Part shown: positions 63,181-64,000 of the stretch, piece by piece
Numbering within the stretch: position 1 is the first letter of the stretch
Layout: each line of letters starts with the position of its first letter
Made by a program: the position numbers and the translations under genes
Notes under the pieces: generated by a model
The model's input: only the letters and a program-made list of their open reading frames with translations
The model's database searches: none
Told to the model about the DNA's origin: nothing
Source: Epiperipatus broadwayi
Lineage: Eukaryota > Onychophora > Udeonychophora > Euonychophora > Peripatidae
Direction of reading: 5' to 3'
Assembly (NCBI GenBank): GCA_028023455.1
Contig: JAQFVV010006231.1
Coordinates: forward strand, 4,044,036-4,108,035
Length of the DNA: 64,000 bases

Positions 63181-64000
63181 TTTGCATAGTTTTTAATTCC
63201 ACCCCACCCCTCTACAAACAGATTTCTGCAAGTACTAATCCCTGGTGCAATTTTTTGGAACAAGACTTCTACACAATTAAAGAATGTTATAGTATTAAGA
63301 TATATTAATCAAATCAAAAAACTGATGCCACTAAAAATGTAAAATTTTAGAATTATACAAATGAATGCTTAACCAACTGTTATTTTCAATGGGCTACATT
63401 ATAACAGTATAAGTATGTTTTCTTGAAATATTGTGCATAAAAAAAAGTCACTCTAGAAACTCTGGAATTTCTTTAATGTGTGATGAATTACTTCAAATCT
63501 AATTAAAATACAATTAAGTCTAATATAAGGAAAGCTTATAGAGTAAATAACTTTAAAAATGATTACTTTTCCTCACTAAATTAACTTTTGTAACAAGCAC
63601 AAAGTCATACAATAAACACTAAAATGACAACTTAATTGCGTGATTTTCTGTCTCTAACAATAAAAAAAAATTTTTTTTAAAAAAAGTACTTTTCTATGTA
63701 CATATTTTATAATAATTTTAGCCTAAACCATAAAAGGAGAATTTCAAAGCTGATTAATGTTGATGTCAAAAACAAAAAAAAATCTCAAAATGAAGACATG
63801 GCATAATAGCTGAATTCTTAATACTAACACTTAAGTTATTCGATTTAGTTTACACATTTTTATTTCTAACAGCAACAATACTGTACATATTATTCTTTAA
63901 AGTTATTCTCCTTGGTGTGTTCTATAATAATTCTAACTGTAAATCATAAAATCTAAATTTAAAAGCTGATTAATGTTGAGATCAAAAAAAAATTCCAACT
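63181..64000. other. AT-rich DNA with a diverged direct repeat at the window end
   Basis: AAAGCTGATTAATGTTGATG with TCAAAA near 63748 recurs as AAAGCTGATTAATGTTGAGA with TCAAAA near 63962, a spacing of about 214 bp. Each is preceded by a similar ATAATAATT and CATAAAA context. The second copy runs to the window edge, so the array may continue outside. No gene is seen. Confidence 0.5.

Overview
The window is very AT-rich (by eye well over 70% A+T) with no operons, no ribosome-binding sites and no long open frames. It contains metazoan-type transposable elements: Merlin, ZBED-type hAT, Tigger-like elements, LINEs, tRNA-derived SINEs and Penelope-like retroelements carrying a hammerhead ribozyme. 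It therefore looks like intergenic nuclear DNA of an AT-rich invertebrate. A cnidarian, chelicerate or mollusc would all fit, and I cannot choose between them from sequence alone. I could not identify any intact host protein-coding gene. Nearly all recognisable coding matter is decayed transposon.

Layout. 1-9.8 kb: AT-rich intergenic DNA with a long A tract (about 1961-2168) and one diverged inverted-repeat element (8639-9032). 9.8-12.75 kb: a broken ZBED-type hAT transposon on the minus strand, then a 3' LINE scrap. 14.1-14.3 kb: a hammerhead-ribozyme-like motif followed by a tRNA-like box B. 18.4 kb: a short tRNA-like SINE with a 14-bp target duplication. 27.7-28.9 kb: a Tigger/pogo-like element with TA target sites. 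29.7-30.6 kb: a LINE 3' half on the minus strand. 32.5-33.9 kb: a decayed Merlin transposon with a miniature copy of its own ends folded inside it. 35.9-41.4 kb: a very large palindromic element with arms of about 1.55 kb, whose arms keep a matching open frame. 51.0-51.7 kb: a 165-168 bp tandem repeat next to a Merlin-type MITE.

The most interesting block is 52.8-59.9 kb. Two Penelope-like elements (RT plus GIY-YIG endonuclease) lie head to head. The minus-strand copy was later invaded by a second Tigger-like element (53073-54039) and by an element with inverted ends and an 8-bp target duplication (54953-56329). The plus-strand copy is split inside its RT by a 528-bp insertion that repeats itself with a 466-bp period and contains a full hammerhead ribozyme core (57714-57772). 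The two copies act as each other's empty-site control, so insertion boundaries can be read directly. An 823-bp near-perfect hairpin element (59075-59897) follows.

The candidate for an under-described system is the pair of hammerhead-bearing units: one ribozyme unit inserted as a partial tandem (retrozyme-like) in a Penelope element, and a separate ribozyme/tRNA-like combination at 14.1 kb. The 4.8-kb palindromic element is the second candidate.
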